This document shows positions 10,441-22,161 of a stretch of 64,000 nt of DNA, piece by piece. The translations under genes were made by a program, and so were the position numbers. Each line of letters opens with the position of its first letter. Position 1 is the first letter of the stretch. Origin of the DNA: Apostichopus japonicus (lineage: Eukaryota > Echinodermata > Holothuroidea > Aspidochirotida > Stichopodidae); contig NC_092571.1 in assembly GCF_037975245.1 (NCBI RefSeq), positions 13,606,917 through 13,670,916 of the forward strand. The letters run 5' to 3'. The notes beneath the pieces are model-generated. The model was given only the letters and a program-made list of their open reading frames with translations. It searched no databases and was not told where the DNA came from.

Positions 10441-11560
10441 TTGAAATCTCTTTGACCTTAACGGCTAGCCAGACGATACCAAGAAAGGTCTCTTAAAGCA
10501 AAATATGATCAGAAATGATGATAAAAGAAACACATTGAACACCAAACGATTGTCTATAGAGTCTAGCACAAATACTAAAAATGATATTTCCAGAACCACA
10601 GAGACGTTTACAAACCCTCAACTATAATATACATAACGACGGAAAATACTTGTAATTGTCAAATGTCAGTATTCTACCATAAGGATCGGTGTGTAAAGGT
10701 ATATTATATAATAAATGCTATCATTTTCTCTTCTCTGATTATCTTGTCATATAATACACTTAATTTTGAAATGGTGGTTGCCATTCATTTTCATTTAACA
10801 ATTTAAATATTAGTTCAGCATAGTTATAGTTTTGTCTTTTATATTCGATTCAATGATAAAAAAGTCAGGTGAATATTCATTGTTTCCTTTTCGAATATAG
10901 TTTGATCTTGTATAGAATAAATGAAGGAAGTGATTTCATTTCTTGGTCGAAACAGTTTTGGGTAACTTGTTTTCGTAGGAAAGGTAATATAGACACTTAT
11001 TCTGCTTCCTGGTTTTACTTTCATAATTCAGAGCATACTCATTTTAAATATATTGAAAGTCTTTTTTCTCATAACTGGCATTGGAAATGTTAACAATCTA
11101 AGTTGTGTTTATTACACAAGCAAATCGAAAATCCATTTAACATGACACTATTTCTTGTGAACCTCTGTTACATCAGAGAGGTGTCTCCAATACACCAATA
11201 GTTCAATTAAATCAGTAAAACAATATTTTGAAACTTCTTGACGCCTGTTTCTCACTTTCAGCTAACGCAGCTGTTTGGGCTAACCAAAGGTAATAACAAA
11301 TACGCTGCGTTAGTGAGAGATTTGTGGGTTTCAGTTGTTGTTTACAGACTGGGATTGTTTTTGGTTCTGTTGACCTTTGGTACGTGTCCGTTTTCTTAGC
11401 ACGTAAAAAGCGCACAATAACAAGATTCAAACATACACGTATTATTTGATACCACTTTACTGATTATATTAGTATTAAGTACTATTATATGATTTTAAAT
11501 TAGTTTTAACAATATTCGGAGGTTTGATTGACGCCTGTTTCTCACTTTCAGCTTACGCAG
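10440..11560. repeat. Duplicated intronic block beta, copy 1
   Basis: Paralogous to ~44,150-45,520 on the same strand. The part 10,690-11,080 also occurs inverted at 34,505-34,855. Conserved strings include GCTATCATTTTCTCTTCT and GCCTGTTTCTCACTTTCAGC. The copies differ by small indels and do not keep a reading frame. Confidence 0.65.
11292..11423 (+). mobile_element. Short LINE-tail insertion with 8-bp duplication
   Basis: A 116-bp insert (11,300-11,415) ending GTTTTCTTAGCACGTAAAAAG then CGCAC is flanked by AATAACAA on both sides (11,292-11,299 and 11,416-11,423). The paralogue at ~45,340 lacks the insert. The insert resembles 21,540-21,640, including ACAGACTGGGATTGTTTTTG, and looks like the 3' tail of a LINE related to the main family. 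Confidence 0.65.
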
Positions 11561-11699
11561 CCGTTTGGGCTGATCAATGGCACGACATACATGTGGCGTT
11601 GCTGGGAGGGGGGGGGGGACAAGGGAGGATACGTGCCCCGGGTTTAGAGGGCGCTGTAATGGGAGAATGAGAGTAACAAAAAGAAGCACTCTTAGAAAA

Positions 11700-12290
11700 A
11701 CATGAAAATTTTCCAGTTATATAATCTCAACTGAATGTAGTTGTTTTTATTAACAAATTTATAGATTGTGATTTCTCCAGTCCATTTCGACCGTTTTCTC
11801 TTTTCTTTTAATTCTGTTCTGTATTCTGTAATGACTACATGTCACGGTACATAAACAAATTATAATTATAATTTTACTTATCCAACCTAATCAACCACAT
11901 TTTTAATAGAATTTTAATAAATAATGGCATTGAAAAAAAATTAAATTTAACTTAAACAGATGCTTTAAGCACAAGTATATATGTTATTGCACTTTTTTAA
12001 TGGGTTCAAAAATAGTATTACTATGAAATAAATCACTATATTTTAAATGTGATGTAATAACAGCAACGTTGTTCTTATTTTGAAGTAGTTAATGACCTAT
12101 CAAGAGAAGAAGTTATATTTGGCACAAATTAATCAAATTAGGAATTGGATGAAGCATGTCGTAATATATTTTGTTCATAAAAAAACACAATACGTTCTTC
12201 CTTCGCATAATTGTTTAAGTTTTTAAATGCATTTAACAGCCACTGCGAAACTCGCAATGGCATAAACTTACTTATTTTATTGTTACTCTT
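11700..12290. other. No gene recognised
   Basis: Very AT-rich DNA with no conserved ORF. In unit 4 the equivalent interval (45.5-49.0 kb) holds the transmembrane exon and Ig remnants, and none of these can be seen here. Confidence 0.45.
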
Positions 12291-12910
12291 TTCGTAACTA
12301 CCGAGCTGTCTGGACTGTGTTGAAAAGAATCCCTACAAAGAAAAATATCTGTTTATCCGAGACAGTCGTTAATCACTAAACTTATTAATGAGAGCATCAT
12401 AAAAAATACTTTGTTTTTGTGTGGTTTGTTTCGTTATTAAACATTGTTTGAAATTGATTAAAAACAAATCAATTAAAGAAGTGATTTGTTCACGAATCAA
12501 AGCAACTATTCAAATCGTTAGCCTGTTTGTAGGAAAAACAGGAGAGAAATTACACTTCTATGTTTTACTTTCACAATTGAAAGCATGGTAAGTTTTAAAA
12601 AGTGGCAATTACATTTTCTCACGAATGACCTTTATAACCATTCTTTACAATAACCTTTTATAGTTTATATTAACTTTATTAACTTTGAATTAAATTATGT
12701 AGATGCTTTTCAAATGCTTTAACAAATGAATACGTCTATCGATACACAACAATTTGAAGCTCTCTTTGAATATTGTTTTACATTAAATGGTTCAGAATAT
12801 AGGGTTAAGAACATTAATGTGATGATTGTATTCATTGATCGTTATAGCATTAAACTTATATTCGTGACACAAAATACCAGTTATAATGTTAGTGTTAATA
12901 TTACACTAAT
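12290..12910. repeat. Duplicated intronic block gamma, copy 1
   Basis: Matches 49,040-49,615 on the same strand; GCATTCATTGATCG-like and AATATTAATGTGGTGATTG-like strings recur. A 94-codon plus-strand ORF overlaps its end, but its frame is not maintained in the paralogue. Confidence 0.6.
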
Positions 12911-13036
12911 GAATGTTACAGCAATAAAATATGCAAATACTGAACTAGAAATTTTCATAAAGAATGTCGCAGTCTTGTTTTCTTTAAGATACATTTCCCC
13001 GTTCAAATAACGTAATGACTTAAAGTAATAACTTAC

Positions 13037-13412
13037 CTTGATCGGTTCTAGAGATGTTAAATTCACATATGTCATCGTACTGTGATGTAGAAAGGGACTC
13101 AAACTGTTCCTGGGTACAGATGCGTCCAATGGTTGAGTTCTGATCACAATAAGTAACGTAGACTAAAAGCTCTTTATAGTCCGTTATTAGCTGTGTAATG
13201 TTTCCGATAATCACAGCCCTCGCATTGGATTACTTCCAGATTTATCGGTGGAAACCCGTCTGTTATTGAACAAGATAGGGCGACGTGTTATAGGATGGAG
13301 ATGAGGAGAGGCCTTGACAAATAAGAGGTGTAGAAGGCTGGTATAATGTAAAGAGTTGTTAGATGTGATGAGAGTAAAGTGTATACGCGAGTTATCATCA
13401 GTCTATGATATA
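13037..13412 (-). pseudogene. Ig exon remnant, second Ig domain, frameshifted (copy A)
   Basis: A degraded relative of the second Ig domain of the 57.6 kb gene. The donor G|GTAAGT is intact at 13,031-13,036 and leaves the exon in phase 1. The frame encoding PINLEVI and GCDYRKHYT is followed by a one-frame shift near 13,180 before the frame encoding CDQNSTIG and CEFNIS. The first Ig domain and leader are missing beyond ~13,412. Its closest partner is the 52.3 kb copy, in the matching position of unit 4. Confidence 0.75.
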
Positions 13413-13879
13413 TGATAAGTAGAAACACCTGAGAGCGTTTTACTGTTCTTTAATAATTCACTGTTTATGCGTACATGGATGTAAACGTATTTGATACTTG
13501 AGTCTGTGAGGGATAAAAACACTGAAATACGAAAATGTTGTGAGGCAAGACAATCTTGACCTTAGAATACTTTTCATATATTTAATGAGACGGAATTGAT
13601 CTTGTGCGTGATAGTAAGTTGTGGACTGCATGAAAAACGAACAACAACATTACAAGACACCCATGTCTCTTTTGTAAGCCGACGAGGAGTGTGCATAAGT
13701 TTAAAACATTATGCGGTACTATTACCAGCCCTGTCGACGGAGAAATTATTCCAACCAGGATGCCAAAAAGTATCACTCTCCCACGAAATATAATTTAAAG
13801 AGTGCTAAGCAATTTATTACTGCAACCCAATTTACTGGGCCAATAATTTCGGGAATATCCCCAGCTCACTCCTGCCTGT

Positions 13880-14675
13880 TTATATATATGTCTTTGGAAC
13901 TTCCCAAGCACAACCATTAGAGTAACTGGTGATGGACATGAAGTCCAAGTGTCCCTGAGTAGCGACAAAGCCAACTGTTGAATTACCACTACACGAGGTA
14001 ATATAAATTTTAAACACATTAAATGTTACCTTTAAGTGAATAATAGTGTTTCTCAAATTTCCCTCATTTCAATAACAAACAATTGGATATATTTGTCTGG
14101 TCTGGAACATGTCAGTTCAAAGTAAAAGTTATAATTCTGAAGTAAAGTAAGAGTTTTCATGTCACAGAGGAGAGGTGAAAGAGGATGATAAATTGTAAAC
14201 ATACGGTAAGTATGCTGTAGGAGAGTAGCATGTATAGTATTATGATCATAATCGACCAATGCCACAAAGTACGTTCCAGCATCTTCAGGTTGGAGGTTTA
14301 GAACTGTAAAACCAAAATCATAAAAATGCGATGAATAATTTTCAAGTGAGTAATTAAAACAAATATTGATTGACTATATATGCTCACCATTTGACCATAA
14401 CAGCTCAGTTTCATCAAAAGTACGGGTAGATGTCACTCCGATGTGGGCGATCTCAGTGAAGTTCAACTGAAATCGAAGTATATATATATATATAATTCAT
14501 ATTTATATGAAAAGGTAATATCTCAGAAGGCAAAGTCACATCCCACAACAGAATAAAAACCTGTCAATGTGATAGCTGGTCCATCTTGACAATTAAAATT
14601 ACAATCGATACACTCAGACACTGACATTTACTGGGACATTACGACGAGTAAAATAAAAAATTGTAAAATCTCCAT
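13880..14675 (-). pseudogene. Leader plus two-Ig exon, multiple stops (copy B)
   Basis: A start codon at 14,675 opens a leader, but an in-frame TAA follows at about codon 16. Further stops lie in the first domain and in the second-domain linker. Recognisable pieces are CIDCNFNCQDG, NLQPEDAGTYFVAL and TSCSGNSTVG. The splice donor present in the 54 kb paralogue is replaced by ATATATATA-type sequence. It is clearly a dead copy, closest to 53,998-54,773. Confidence 0.78.
14479..14494. repeat. (TA)n run inside the Ig pseudoexon
   Basis: TA repeat at the position of the variable AT-rich loop of the V-like domain, equivalent to the runs at 16,986 and 18,329. Confidence 0.7.
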
Positions 14676-14699
14676 TTGTAAAGATATCTGATCTTTAAC

Positions 14700-16270
14700 A
14701 ATGATTATCCTGTACGTTACGAACACCGCTGTCTAAATCTGCAGTGTCGTCTTTAACAATGTTTACGCTGTGCTTTAAAGCGACCGCCGACTAACTTTGC
14801 AGTGAAGTCTTCTTTCGATAGAAACCAATAGTAGACAGAAGGTATTCTAGAAGAGGTTAAGGATTGTGCGCATGCACGGAAGTGTTAACACAGGAAAATA
14901 AAATACTTTGGTCACAGTATTCAGTGAAATAATATAGGTATTTCTCAATTCATGTTAAGCTGTCTTCGGAGTGTTGATTGTAGAAGGCAAAGAACCAATG
15001 TTTATTTTTCTCGCTTATCCTTTCAATGCTCAGCTTACCATTTGTTACTCTCAGAGAATGGATGATGATAACAAATGTACGAGTTATCTCTTTTATAGTT
15101 TCCATTTGCAAACCATATGACTATATGACAGTAATGTGTTTATATACAGGTAAATATAAACTAAACGCTGGTTATGCGAAATAATCCTCTGACGCTGTAC
15201 AAAGCTTTTGCGCCCGGTGCTTGGCCAAGTAACTTTTAAATGTTAAAGAATCGAAATTTCATTGATATTTCAATGAAATACTGCGTGAAATCTTAAAAAA
15301 TGAAACGAAAATCGCCTTCAACCTGAAAAGCGAATGTCACACTGACAAGGTTGTGCAGAGATGTCGGTGGTTTTCTTAAAAAACAAACGGATGTGAACTG
15401 AATATGACAGAATGTTTCACATAGTGAACGTAGGGCAAGCAATGTCGCTTATTCCACTATTTAAATCTACCATGAGCCCACACTACATCTTCACCCATTC
15501 GACATATACCAAAACGGTAACAACAGTCCACTTTTTATTACAAAAATATGCTGTCTCAACTAGGTCACCACACAAAGGTTATAAGTATTTCCTAATATTT
15601 GTCCTAATATTTGTCCTAATACTTGTCATTTAGCCTTTGAAGAAGATCCTGCTAGAATCGAACGTCAGGCCAACTTACTTTTACACATTCTCCCACACAG
15701 GCTCTCTAGTGGATAAGCAGCTGGCTAACAGTTTTATTTTAGGCTCTAAGGTCAAAATCTTATGTGAATCATGCAATTGTGCCGTCTTCCATGGTTATAA
15801 CATGTTCTAATGTAGCTATATCCGCCACTGTGTGCAGGGTCTCCGTTTCTTAAAATTGAAGACTATTAAACAACATAACAAGGCTTCTTTGTATCACTGT
15901 ACTTATCAATAAATATCACTTGAAGAAAGTTCACATGTTTTTGTAAGTTAGCGTTGAACGTTTACAAATATGAACCTGGCAATGACAGGACAGGAATACC
16001 AGGAGGCGCCTGTAAAATGGAGCTTGGGATGAAAAACAAGAAGTCCCTTAACCATACCCACCAGCCCACCGACTTCGGAGCAACGCGTGCAAGGAAACAC
16101 TGAGCTTAAAGTCATTTTGGATTAAAATTGGATACTTCAACATTAACGGGGAATAAGCAGTTAGAAAAGTAAAAGCTTCTGTTGGTGCGATTTAGTATTC
16201 AGAAATTGGTCTTGAATAGTTTGTTAAATTTGAACGATTCTTTTCTTCTTGGGGTGGGGGGTATATTTAT
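14700..16270. other. No gene; duplicated 3' flank of type B exon
   Basis: The part from ~15,390 to 16,160 is paralogous to ~35,200-35,540 and 56,760-57,400, including the string CACCAGCCCACYGACTTCGG. A triple short repeat (ATTTGTCCTAAT) occurs at ~15,597-15,627. No ORF is conserved between the copies. Confidence 0.5.
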
Positions 16271-16366
16271 ATGTTAAGCGATGGCTATACAAATAATGCA
16301 TAGACACTTTTCTCTTTCATAGCATTTGCGTACACGGTTGATAATAAAAAATGACAAGAAACTCAC

Positions 16367-17189
16367 CTGGATTACTTTTAGAGATGTTAAACTCACATCG
16401 ACCAGAATACTGCGGTGTAGAAAAGAACTCCAGCTGTTCCTGAGTAGCGATGCATCCAACGGCTGAGTTCTGATCACAAGACATGACGTTAATAGAAAGC
16501 TCTTGAATACCGTTATCATCCGTGTAATCTTTCTGAAAAGCACAGCCGTCGGGCTCAATCATTTCCAGATTTATCGGTGGAAACCCGTTTGTTATTAAAC
16601 AAGATATAGTTATACGGTAAGAGCCAGACGAGGAGGGGCCTTGACAAACAAGAGGTGTAGAAGGCTGGTAGACTGTAAAGAGATGATAGGTGTGATGAGA
16701 GTAAAGAGTATACGGAGAGTCAGCATCAGTCAATGACAGACGATAAGTACCAGCATCCTCTCGTTGAAGGTTTAAGATGGAGAACGAAAAATCAGCCTTA
16801 GTAACATTAGCGCCGTAGTACGACAGATATTCTAGCATAACTTGAAATAAATATCGATTAACTGTATGATTCAGTCGTCACTGTATACCGTTGTATGAGA
16901 AGATTCCTTTAGAAGAAACTTCTCCGGTAGTACGACCGGTGAAGTTCATTGCCACTCGTAAACCGTATACATGTATATAAAGTTCATATATATATATATA
17001 TAATCTAATGTAGTCTTCATTAATAGGAATATCCGGGAACGAGAAGTCACATCCTACAAAAGCGTAACATTCTTTTCGAAGTACTACTTCTTTATCTATG
17101 CAGTGAGAATAACAATCAGTGACGTCACAATAACATGATCCCAGAGAGATGCCAAGAAAAAAGAACCAAAAAACAAAAAATCATTCCAT
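16367..17189 (-). pseudogene. Type B two-Ig exon with two in-frame stops (copy C)
   Basis: Homologous over its whole length to the intact exon at 57,592-58,417. The start at 17,189 is followed by TGA at codon 3, and a second TGA replaces the residue after the NGIQ motif of domain 1. From there the frame is open to a consensus donor (G|GTGAGT, exon end 16,367). The C-x3-C...C-x5-C N-terminus is only partly kept. The second domain retains its cysteines (TISC-like B strand, GCAF, MSCDQNSAVGC, GRCEFNIS). An AT microsatellite lies inside the coding part at 16,986-17,002. Use of an internal start or readthrough cannot be excluded, but a pseudogene is simplest. Confidence 0.75.
16986..17002. repeat. 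(TA)n microsatellite in Ig coding sequence
   Basis: It encodes alternating Ile-Tyr residues in the loop between the GCDFSFP strand and the MNFTGR strand of the V-like domain in this copy. Confidence 0.8.
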
Positions 17190-18073
17190 CTTAACAACTT
17201 TTAAAGATCCCTCGCGTCGGAGACTTGCGCCCGTAACTGTATGTTTGTAATACTCTCTAAATGTATAATTATCCTTGAAAGCATGCATTTAACGCATGTG
17301 TATATTGAACTTCAATTGCGCATGGCTGAAAATAGCATACATTTGAGAGCCTTGTATATCCTTTAAATGAATATATTTCTGTATTTTAATAATTACTTGT
17401 CAAATTCACTCCCTCTCTCTCTCTCCTGAGACATTCCTTCGTGACAATTGTCTTTTATTCTTGACAAGTTGTAGATATATTACATCTTTATATGTTAGGC
17501 TTAAGTAAAATCAAGTATAGTCTTTATTGACCTTTCATGACTCAACAAGGAGGATAAAAGTTCATGGATAAATACAATTAATTAATTAATAAAATACATG
17601 GTACATAGCTCGTTCTAAAGACGACATGAAAGTATATATTACATATTTTGCAGAGCTAAATGTTAGTTTTTCATACCGGGCTTCTCTGTGAACCGACTTG
17701 AGGAATATATGAGGTTTACAGAGAAACAGTGAAATGAATTTAAAGGACCACTAATATAACGGCTTACTCAGTAAGCCTCATCTTACAATATAACTTCAAT
17801 ATGAGCTATGCAATATTCTTTCTCTCCAGTGCAATTCTCTCTCCCCCAACATGTACCCCATGGAAATTTCCATGCGTATTTAAACAGAACGATTCCGCTA
17901 ACTTTAAATCAATCTCATTCTACACGGATAGCATTCAAATACTGCGATAACATAATTCATCGAAATTGAATCAAAGTGAAGACAAAATTATCCATGTCAT
18001 TGCCATTTGTCTTTCCTACTTTCACCCAATAGTCTAGGTCCGGAAAATCTATGATATCCATGGGGCAGCTTAC

Positions 18074-18520
18074 CAAACAGACGGTATGTGTGTTGTAAGA
18101 GAATTGGACTGTCAGTCCCGTCATAGTAAATCTCTGCTAGGTTAATATGATATGTTCCAGCATCTCCTGGTTGAATGTCGATGGATGCCAGAGCAGGTAG
18201 CCAACTTGGAAAAGATAGCGATCATAAGTATGGTGTTCATTCCACCGGAACGTACCAGAGTAAAGAAAGGGACCTCTAGGAACAGTATCATCGGTAGCCA
18301 GTTCGGTAAAATTCAAATGTAATCTTAGTATATATATATATTTATATTCATATGAAAATGAAATACTTGGAAATGATAAGTCACAGCCTACAACCACATA
18401 ACAGTCTGTTGAATTTACTATAGGTCCATCTTTACAGTGATAATCACATCCAATGTCCTCAGAAATAGACAACGCGATAAGAAAAATAAAGGAATAATAT
18501 AAAGTACACAAAAAATCCAT
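18074..18520 (-). pseudogene. Type A leader plus V-like Ig exon, internal deletion (copy D)
   Basis: The ATG at 18,520 opens a signal peptide (FIFLIALSISEDIG) and the signature C-x3-C-x10-C-x5-C. The domain continues to DRYLFQVGYLLW. There an internal deletion of roughly 45-50 bp relative to the 29.8 kb gene removes the E-strand region and shifts the frame, so the DIQPGDAGTYH segment is present but out of frame. The donor FG|GTAAGC at 18,068-18,073 is still consensus. The Ig part of this copy is therefore broken unless the shift is corrected by alternative splicing. Confidence 0.75.
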
Positions 18521-18610
18521 ATCGATATATTACGGTAGAGTGACAATTATTAACAGTAATTATGATGTGTGTAGTAACCGCAGTCAATGCAAAACTGTTC
18601 GCAAATGTCT
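18521..18610 (-). promoter_or_regulatory. Conserved 5' flank of type A Ig exons
   Basis: The ~80 bp upstream of the start codon match those at 30,293-30,370, 39,862-39,910 and 60,205-60,270, with TATCGATATG just at the start codon and a further conserved stretch around ACTGTTAATAATTGTC. This is likely a shared 5' UTR or proximal promoter. No TATA box is certain. Confidence 0.4.
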
Positions 18611-19610
18611 GCAAAGCGATGAGCGCTGTTTATCATCAAAACAGAGAGTCGTTCTCAAGTACTGCCTGCACATTGGCACACTTGTGTTGGTTTTCAATGG
18701 AATAAAAATGAAACTGATCAGGATGCTAATGAAATGATATCCCTATAGTTAGGTCACAATGAATTCATTTGAAACTTTAGTTTTAATAATGTTTTAGCTA
18801 TTTTTGCTGATGTAGTCTGCTGATGTCTGTGGTGATATACCGAAATTGAATTTTTTTTTTAAATTTTATTTTAACATGCAGTTCAAACATGTTTTGTATC
18901 TTAAGCTTATAAAAGATATGATTCATGTTTAAGTGGTGATATTCAAATAAATTATATTTTACTCAACTCGGTTCAACACTGAAGGAGTAGTACTTACCAC
19001 ACATATTTAAGCAAGATTTTAAGGCTCACACGAATACCAATTTGAGACAGTTTTTTTCTTATATTCAACAAATTTACTAAATCTACTGATTATTACTCAA
19101 AATAAGACTGCAATTGTCAAACTGAGACTCCATAGATTTTCCCAATATTCATTTGTGGACCACATTACCCGTCAGGCGTTTTAAGCATGCAATTTTAGCC
19201 ATCTTGAAATGTTTTAGTCATGAAATTCCATGTGTATTATCCAATAAGTTCGGTATTTTCTTCAAATTTAGTATATCATTATGATCGAGGTATATGAAAC
19301 TAAAATTCGACCATGTTGGTTGCCTAGTGTTATTTTCTAATAAATAAAAAAAATAGTGGTATGATCCAACAACGCTGTGAATTACATGCCGTGCTAAGGA
19401 AAATTAGCTTCCTCGTTACGTCAGCATCAATAATGGCCATCGCTTGGATGTTCGAATACATACACTGAGTTTTACACTGACACTTAATTAAATCTAGTTA
19501 CGGGGTTTTCCTTCAAACGCCCTAACATTACTTTTCATGTTTGGATCACATGTTGACCTTACTTATGATACAAACATACTTGTGTTTGTGCTATTTTGAA
19601 GGGAAAAATA
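18610..19610. other. No gene; duplicated 5' flank of type A exon
   Basis: Partly similar to 40,050-40,330 and 60,400-60,600 (ATACATGCAAGTCAAACATG-like strings). The end, 19,250-19,400, matches the alpha-associated segment at 4,700 and 42,040. No ORF is supported. Confidence 0.45.
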
Positions 19611-19616
19611 ATTTGG

Positions 19617-19876
19617 AGAGATAGATGCGATAAAGTTTTTAAGGGAAAATTTGCCAGTTAGCAGGCAGTCCTGGAGGCGGTGAAGTGTGACATTCGCTAT
19701 CAGGTTGAAGACGATTTTAATTGAACGGGTGGTTGGAGGTCTGCCTCTGCAGGTCGGCGGGCGTTTATACTTTTTTGGCTCGCTTGACTTGAGTTTTTGT
19801 TTGTTAGAATGGGATGGATGGGTAGTGCCACTTGGCCGTGACGTTTTGGATCCCGCAGGGCGGGTCACCAAAAAAT
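19617..19876 (+). mobile_element. LINE 3' fragment (Tx1-like)
   Basis: 5'-truncated copy starting in the last part of ORF2 (GGCAGTCCTGGAGGCGGTGA) and running through the 3' UTR to GATCCCGCAGGGCGGGTCAC. It has several small deletions. The original tail sequence CGTAAAAAGCAC is altered to CAAAAAATATA. Confidence 0.8.
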
Positions 19877-20399
19877 ATATACTCTACATACTCTACATTC
19901 TATTGGGTTCGTGTTTATGTTATCCAAGATTCGTGAGCCGTTCTATTGAATTCGGAATTCGTTTTTTACAATAAAATCAACCTCACGACGCGAGTTCACG
20001 AGTCTTGAATGAATATACGCAAAAAAAAGTATAATGCACAGTATGATATATTACCGTCACTGAACTGTGTGCACAGTTATTATATTAATGGGCCCACAGC
20101 ACATGTGTGATGCACCCTGTACGAAACTTCCACTATGCGATGTTATCGATCAATTCCTTCGCGAAAAAAATTCAACCAAAGTAGATCATACAATATTAGT
20201 GTGCTAAATATTTTTAAACCAATTCCAAACATATCTACATATATTTATGAAAATCTTCGGGTAATTTTGCACTTGTATATCTTCGCTGCCAGTGAGCGGT
20301 AAGAGGGGGTGGGTATCACTGCATCATTTGTATCGTAAAGTCACATGTGATATCTTTTTAACTATTTAGTTTTATCGAACAAAGTTATTTATGTTAATC

Positions 20400-21640
20400 T
20401 ATACGTTACTATTAATTAAAACTTAAACTAGGTACCGGTACTCATTAGCATTTAGTCTCAGATGGCGCTGTACCACTGCAAAACAAATGAATTATTAAAT
20501 TCTTACCTCCTATTTCATAAGGTGATAAAGAGTTTATTGACAATGCGTTCTTAAATGTTCTTGTATAGTAGGAGTTCGTCACCCATACACTTATTAAAAT
20601 AACTAGTGTTTAACTGTTCATGTAGTAATCAATATTATTATTCGGCCATTGATTATATTTCTGTGCATACAGTTCTACATTTCAAATCAAATATTCTATT
20701 GTTGTGTTATCATATATAACAGATGACAATTTTTTTCCAGTGGATCTTCATCTGTCGCTCTTGTATATTTCTTGGCATTTGAATGACCTTAAACACCTGA
20801 CCACCTTTCATTGACAGATATCTGTCGCAAATCAAATAAAAATGCAAACAATAATATAGTTACGGTGGGTCCTGATGGAACAGACGAGTTGCAAACCAAA
20901 TGCCTTAGTATAACCCGAAATCTAGTGAAAATACAACATTTGTCGTGTTGTCCAGTTACGTGCAACACAACAACTGAGCACGTTGGTATTCGTCGTCAAA
21001 ATGCCAACTTATGAATAGAATCGCTTCTCGGTCTTTTGGCTAAGATCATGTGAAGTATCTGTTCCCTTTCGATGGGAATGGTGATACACACCCGACGATG
21101 ATCACACAGTCACAGTCTCAATGCAAGGAGACCGAGGTGGAGAGCGGATCTTTCGTTTGGCAGATTGGTTTTCGCGGCCAGGTTCTTTCACTAGGCAAAC
21201 ATATACTAATTTGTTGAGGTGTGTACAATTTGCCTGTAACTTAAGAAACAATATACTATCTCCATTACTGGATATCAAACATCGTGTCGTTATTTCATTG
21301 TATCGAGAAGAATATTTTTCAGTATCGATGATTGGTCATTGCAAGATTGCTTGGTGATGAATGAGATGGCGTAGCCCACAGTAAAATTACAAACAATTGT
21401 GGTTTGGAGTTGTCTTTTTTGGGCTGGTTTGTAGAGCTTTGTTGTTTTGGTTTTGTTGGCCTTTTTGTCCGTGTCCTTTTCACGTTACGTTGAACGCTGC
21501 ATTGTATACGTTTGTGGGTTGGTGAGAGGTTTCTGTTTGTGGGATTTCGGTTGGGTTTTGGTGGTTGTTTAACAGACTGGGATTGTTTTTGGTTTTGTTG
21601 ACCTTTGGTCCGTGTCCGTTTTCTTTGCACGTAAAAAGCA
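20400..21640. repeat. Duplicated block alpha, copy 2
   Basis: Same order of landmarks as 3,690-6,000 and 40,560-43,360: GATGGCGCTGTACCACT, the WSG exon-like piece (with an in-frame stop near 20,790), and the U2-headed SINE. It is shorter than the other two copies. Confidence 0.65.
21018..21183 (+). mobile_element. U2-snRNA-headed SINE, copy 2, 3' end deleted
   Basis: It begins ATCGCTTCTCGGTCTTTTGG and keeps the U2-like head to ATCTGTTC, then the common body through GCCAGGTTCTTTCACTAGG. The terminal hairpin and the right-hand duplication are deleted relative to copy 1. It sits at the same place in block alpha as the 5.6 kb copy, so both descend from one insertion. Confidence 0.75.
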
Positions 21641-21893
21641 TAGAAAATTACGATCGGTTTGTCGTCTCTTCCAGACCTGTTTGCTCGGATTCGGGCTTAG
21701 TGGGAATGGAGGGTCTGTGGTAGGAGGGGAAGGAGGGGTGCCGAGCGCTTTTACTTTTGTATTCAATTCAGTGTTGGGGTTGGTGTGGAGTAATTGTTTG
21801 TTGATGATAGTTTTAGTTACTGCACTGATAAGGTGTGGTTTTTAGTGAGTTTTAGGACGTGACGTGACGTTTTGGATTACGTAACAGCACAAT
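21421..21893 (+). mobile_element. Tandem LINE 3' tails, diverged
   Basis: At least two tail-like segments follow each other. One ends near 21,640 (TTTGCACGTAAAAAGCATAG) and one near 21,893 (GTGACGTTTTGGATTACG). Related tails occur at 11,300, 6,010 and 43,370. Confidence 0.5.
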
Positions 21894-22161
21894 CGGTTTC
21901 GAACCGATGGATGCACCGTATAACGTACATCCCCTCCCCCCCCCCCTTCGTGGAGTGCAGACGTGTTTTTCGCTCTCGCTCTTCATCTATTACAGCTGTT
22001 ATTGTACTGTGCTGTGCTATACTTCCCGCCAGGCGGGTGTGATAGCTTGTGTTCGTGTTCGTTTGTTTTCCTCAGTTCGTATATCGTTTGTAGTTTCACT
22101 ATCCTGTCTTTAGTTCGTTTGTTTTTTGTTACTCCCCTGTGGCCTAGCCACCTTCGGTATC

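Noticed and set aside
12726-13010. 94-codon plus-strand ORF with many Asn residues
   Set aside because: The frame is not maintained in the paralogue near 49,450, and the DNA is AT-rich intronic sequence.
16024-16110. Possible conserved small gene around the ACCCACCAGCCCACCGACTT string, also at 57.3 kb and partly 35.4 kb
   Set aside because: The frame is not conserved among the copies, and the similarity is explained by duplication of the whole flank.
22126-22161. Upstream extension of LINE ORF1 in frame
   Set aside because: The open frame continues into the 5' UTR, but the ATG at 22,162 is the natural start, and upstream residues would be a hydrophobic translation of the UTR.
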